A model generated the notes under the pieces. It searched no databases and was not told the DNA's origin. It saw only the letters and a list, made by a program, of their open reading frames with translations. This document shows, piece after piece, positions 61,702 to 64,000 of a stretch of DNA of 64,000 bases. The stretch is from an uncultured Lachnospiraceae bacterium. GTDB taxonomy: Bacteria > Bacillota > Clostridia > Lachnospirales > Lachnospiraceae. A program made the position numbers and the translations under genes. The DNA lies in the NCBI GenBank assembly GCA_910587295.1, contig CAJULP010000055.1, forward strand, positions 1 through 64,000, written 5' to 3'. Positions within the stretch are counted from its first letter, which is position 1. Every line of letters starts with the position of its first letter.

Positions 61702-62792
61702 TCATATTAAAAATATTATGTTTAATTTTCTGGCTGCTTATCGTTCCCGGCTGTATGGGGCTTTTGTGTTTTTCGTTTTTGGAAAAGAGGCACCGGACCC
61801 CGGGGGCGGCATTGATTGCCGGGTATATGTTACAGTTTGGACTGGTGGAACTGATTGGGATACCGATCGTGATTTATGTGGTGTACAATGGGTTTCGTAC
61901 CTTTGTGTATCTGTTAACGCCGGTTTTTTTATTACTCGGGGGCTTGGGCGCACTCCTTTTTTTCCGTGGCAGGAAAAGAGAAGGGCTGCCGGTATTTGGC
62001 AGCGCAGGCAAAGGCCTGGGCGGATTGTTTCAGGATATGAGCCTGGAAGGAAAAGTTTTGTGGGGATTGTTTCTGGCGCTGGTACTGTTTCAAATGTATA
62101 TGGCGTTTACAAGGGCGTCCTTCGACGGGGATGACGCCTATTATGGTGTGCAGGCTCTGACCGCCCAGCAGGTGGATACCCTCTACCGGGTCAACCCTTA
62201 TACGGGAAGGAGCGCGCCTCTTGATGTGCGGCACGCACTGGCGCTTTTTCCGATCTGGGAGGCGTGGGCAGGAAAGGTCAGCGGCATTCATGCCACGATC
62301 ATCTGCCACAGCGTGGTTCCCCTTGTTTTCATTCCTCTTACGTACTTGATCTATTATGAGATTGGGAAGACGCTTTTTGCAGGTAAAAGAAGGGTTTTGC
62401 CGATGTTTATGCTGCTGCTGGGGCTGTGGCAGGTGTTCGGCAATATTTCCTTATATACCACGGAGACATTTTTCCTGACGAGGACCTGGCAGGGGAAATC
62501 TTTTGCAGGGAATTTCGTGATTCCGGCTGTGATCTGGATCTTTTTGCAGCTTTATGAGGAGGAAAAGCGTCTTATCTGGTGGGTGCTTCTCGGGGTGCTT
62601 AACCTGGCCGGCGGTGCCAGCAGTTCCCTGGCGGTATTGCTGAGCTGTCTGATGACGGTAGGATTTGGCTTTTTGTATGCGGTCAGTAAGAGAAAGTTCA
62701 TGATTTTATTTAAGGCAGGGCTAAGCTGTGTGTGCGGCGGTGTTTATGTGCTGATATACCTTTTGCTGACCCGCGGTTTTTTTGGCGTATAG
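61698..62792 (+). CDS. DUF6077-like membrane protein, N-terminal part
   Basis: A 364-residue membrane protein with about nine segments, starting at ATG 61698 overlapping the previous stop. RASFDGDDAYYGVQALTAQQ is the DUF6077 outer loop with three Asp, and RHALALFPIWEAW and TRTWQGKSFAGNF are further family blocks. It ends at a TAG (62790-62792). The next gene lies in the same frame with no other stop between, and full DUF6077 proteins are longer, so this may be the front part of a 645-residue protein. Putative GT-C role. Confidence 0.65.
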   Translation: MIILKILCLIFWLLIVPGCMGLLCFSFLEKRHRTPGAALIAGYMLQFGLVELIGIPIVIYVVYNGFRTFVYLLTPVFLLLGGLGALLFFRGRKREGLPVFGSAGKGLGGLFQDMSLEGKVLWGLFLALVLFQMYMAFTRASFDGDDAYYGVQALTAQQVDTLYRVNPYTGRSAPLDVRHALALFPIWEAWAGKVSGIHATIICHSVVPLVFIPLTYLIYYEIGKTLFAGKRRVLPMFMLLLGLWQVFGNISLYTTETFFLTRTWQGKSFAGNFVIPAVIWIFLQLYEEEKRLIWWVLLGVLNLAGGASSSLAVLLSCLMTVGFGFLYAVSKRKFMILFKAGLSCVCGGVYVLIYLLLTRGFFGV

Positions 62793-62831
62793 AAAGTCCG
62801 CAGGATTTTTTGGAAAATAAGGAGACGCAGA

Positions 62832-63635
62832 ATGTTTGGAATTTTTATGGAAAGCCTGGTGATCTTCAAGCTTTATACAGGACTTAAGCTTTTGCTCGTG
62901 CTATCGCTGATCTCGTGGGTTTATCTGCTTTTTGCGGAGAAAGAACGGAGAAACAGGCTTTTGTTTGTTTACGCGCCTTTGCTTGTCATTGTGTTATTTT
63001 TGTTCCCGGTAAGCCGCTGGGCGTTTGTGGCGGCGGGGCTGGATGGAGAAACTTATTACCGCATTTTGTGGACAATCCCCATGGGGATCATTACGGTTTA
63101 CGGGTTTTGCCGTTTTTTTGCCGGCCACAGGAGGATTGGAACGGCAGTGGGGGCAGCGCTTATCATACTCTGCGGCAGGTGTGTCTATCGGAGCGGATAT
63201 ATTTCCAGGGCAGAAAACCTGTATCATATACCGGATACCGTGATCGAGATCTGTGACCGCATAGAACCGGAGAATCCGGATGCAAGGGTGTGGGCGGTGA
63301 TGCCTGCGGAGCTGATCCACTTTGTGCGCCAGTACAGCTCCAGGATCAACATGCCCTATGGGAGAGAAATGCTGGTAAACCAGTGGAGCTATTACAACGC
63401 AGTGTATGAGGCCATGGAAGGAAATGAGATTGTGGATGTGGAGGAGCTTTTAAAGGCCACAAGGGCTGAGTATTGCCAGTATATTGTACTTTCTCCGGGA
63501 AGGGAGACGGTACAGGATCCTTTGAGCTGCGGACTGGTGCTGGCGGATGAGATTGACGGTTACCGGATTTATGAGGACCCCGTTACCAGGGAAGTTGTGG
63601 AAAGCTGGCAGGGCTATTATGAGGATGAAGAGTAA
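62832..63635 (+). CDS. Membrane protein, likely C-terminal part of DUF6077 protein
   Basis: A 267-residue protein with about four membrane segments and a soluble tail (about 145-267; EICDRIEPENPDARVWAVMP) of the kind that ends GT-C proteins. It is in the same frame as the preceding gene, separated by one TAG and 13 codons. AAGGAGA lies before ATG 62832, so separate initiation is possible and the two may work as a split enzyme. Its stop overlaps the next start (TAATG). Confidence 0.6.
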   Translation: MFGIFMESLVIFKLYTGLKLLLVLSLISWVYLLFAEKERRNRLLFVYAPLLVIVLFLFPVSRWAFVAAGLDGETYYRILWTIPMGIITVYGFCRFFAGHRRIGTAVGAALIILCGRCVYRSGYISRAENLYHIPDTVIEICDRIEPENPDARVWAVMPAELIHFVRQYSSRINMPYGREMLVNQWSYYNAVYEAMEGNEIVDVEELLKATRAEYCQYIVLSPGRETVQDPLSCGLVLADEIDGYRIYEDPVTREVVESWQGYYEDEE

Positions 63636-64000
63636 TGTTATTTAATTCCCATGAATTTTTATTTCTATTTTTTCCCCTTACGCTGCTGGGGTATTGGGTC
63701 TGCGCCCGGATTGCAAAAAAAAGTGTGCATGGGGCGGGGGGCAGGCTTCCAAGTGTGTTTTTGCTTGCAGTGTCTTTGCTTTTTTATGCATGGAACGGCC
63801 CGCAGTACCTGCCTATATTGCTGGGCAGTATTTTAGCCAATTACGGGATAGGAAGTGCAATGATAAGGGCTGACGGCAATGCGGTTGGCAAAGCTTCTGG
63901 CATGAAAAGCACTGCCGCAGGGAAAAAGAAATGGCTTTTTTGGGGCGTGTGCCTGAATGTGGGGATGTTGTGCTTTTTCAAGTATTGGGATCTGGACGGA
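63635..64000 (+). CDS. MBOAT-family O-acyltransferase (cut by window end)
   Basis: The first 122 codons of a second MBOAT gene: NSHEFLFLFFPLTLLGYWVC is the classical AlgI-type N-terminus, and SLLFYAWNGPQYLPILLGSI the second membrane block. The His-containing catalytic region lies beyond the window. It starts at ATG 63635 overlapping the stop of the gene before. It may have its own SGNH partner downstream. Confidence 0.85.
   Translation, partial: MLFNSHEFLFLFFPLTLLGYWVCARIAKKSVHGAGGRLPSVFLLAVSLLFYAWNGPQYLPILLGSILANYGIGSAMIRADGNAVGKASGMKSTAAGKKKWLFWGVCLNVGMLCFFKYWDLDG

Noticed and set aside
1..64000. CRISPR arrays, tRNA or rRNA genes, insertion-sequence transposases
   Set aside because: I looked for regular spaced repeats, cloverleaf-like stretches and transposase motifs and found none that I can support.

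Overview
This window looks like a chromosomal segment of a low-to-mid GC Firmicute, most likely a gut Clostridia/Lachnospiraceae-type bacterium. The basis is Gram-positive style AGGAGG ribosome sites, sigma-A type promoters (TTGACA-N17-TATAAT), many clostridial-type membrane families (DUF6056, DUF6077, DUF4956/VTC/CotH) and the absence of outer-membrane export genes. I recognised everything from the sequence alone; no database search was run.

Region 1 (128-9082) is an accessory, defence-like island. A DUF4062-STAND-TPR protein diverges from a three-gene unit coding for a TIR-like/membrane/propeller protein, a canonical TIR/membrane/propeller protein and a DUF4231 two-TM protein. I do not recognise this combination as a named system; it is one of the two best candidates for something undescribed. 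It is followed by decayed remains of a YwgA-like and an HD-phosphohydrolase gene (9316-10394), then a small XRE regulator and an orphan GHKL ATPase-like gene.

Region 2 (11374-23638) is a long co-directional operon started by a strong promoter with a terminator in its leader. It encodes two CDP-3,6-dideoxyhexose enzymes, a GT-C-like membrane protein, an LTA-synthase/sulfatase-family enzyme, a small exported peptide, a YidC domain fused to a CDP-glycerol-glycerophosphotransferase-like domain, and a complete 2-aminoethylphosphonate (AEP) route: PEP mutase (with its own nucleotidyltransferase domain), phosphonopyruvate decarboxylase, AEP transaminase and a LicC/PntC-like CTP transferase. Together these suggest that CMP-AEP is made in the cytosol and put onto a surface glycopolymer, with the YidC fusion as candidate transferase. 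This is the other best candidate.

Region 3 (23621-45922) is a mosaic of surface-glycan genes: five GT2 enzymes, several polytopic GT-C-like proteins, two FAD enzymes, a DegT aminotransferase, a SGNH lipoprotein, a radical SAM/SPASM protein, and UDP-glucose dehydrogenase plus a UDP-glucuronate-epimerase-like enzyme. An Abi_2 (AbiD/AbiF-type) HEPN gene with a structured leader RNA and a strong promoter is inserted in it, beside a decayed copy of the end of the upstream gene. I see no flippase, polymerase, priming transferase or ABC exporter, so the cluster looks more like an extracytoplasmic decoration cluster, or part of a larger one.

Region 4 (46282-64000) holds an MBOAT/SGNH O-acylation pair, a CotH-VTC-DUF4956 trio, a membrane protein broken at a G9 tract (possible phase variation), a second radical SAM gene, a convergent intergenic space with a perfect 62-bp inverted repeat built from two large hairpins, a UGM-like FAD enzyme, a membrane-anchored GH78 rhamnosidase, three or four more membrane glycosyltransferase-type genes (one pair split by a single in-frame TAG) and a second MBOAT gene cut by the window edge.
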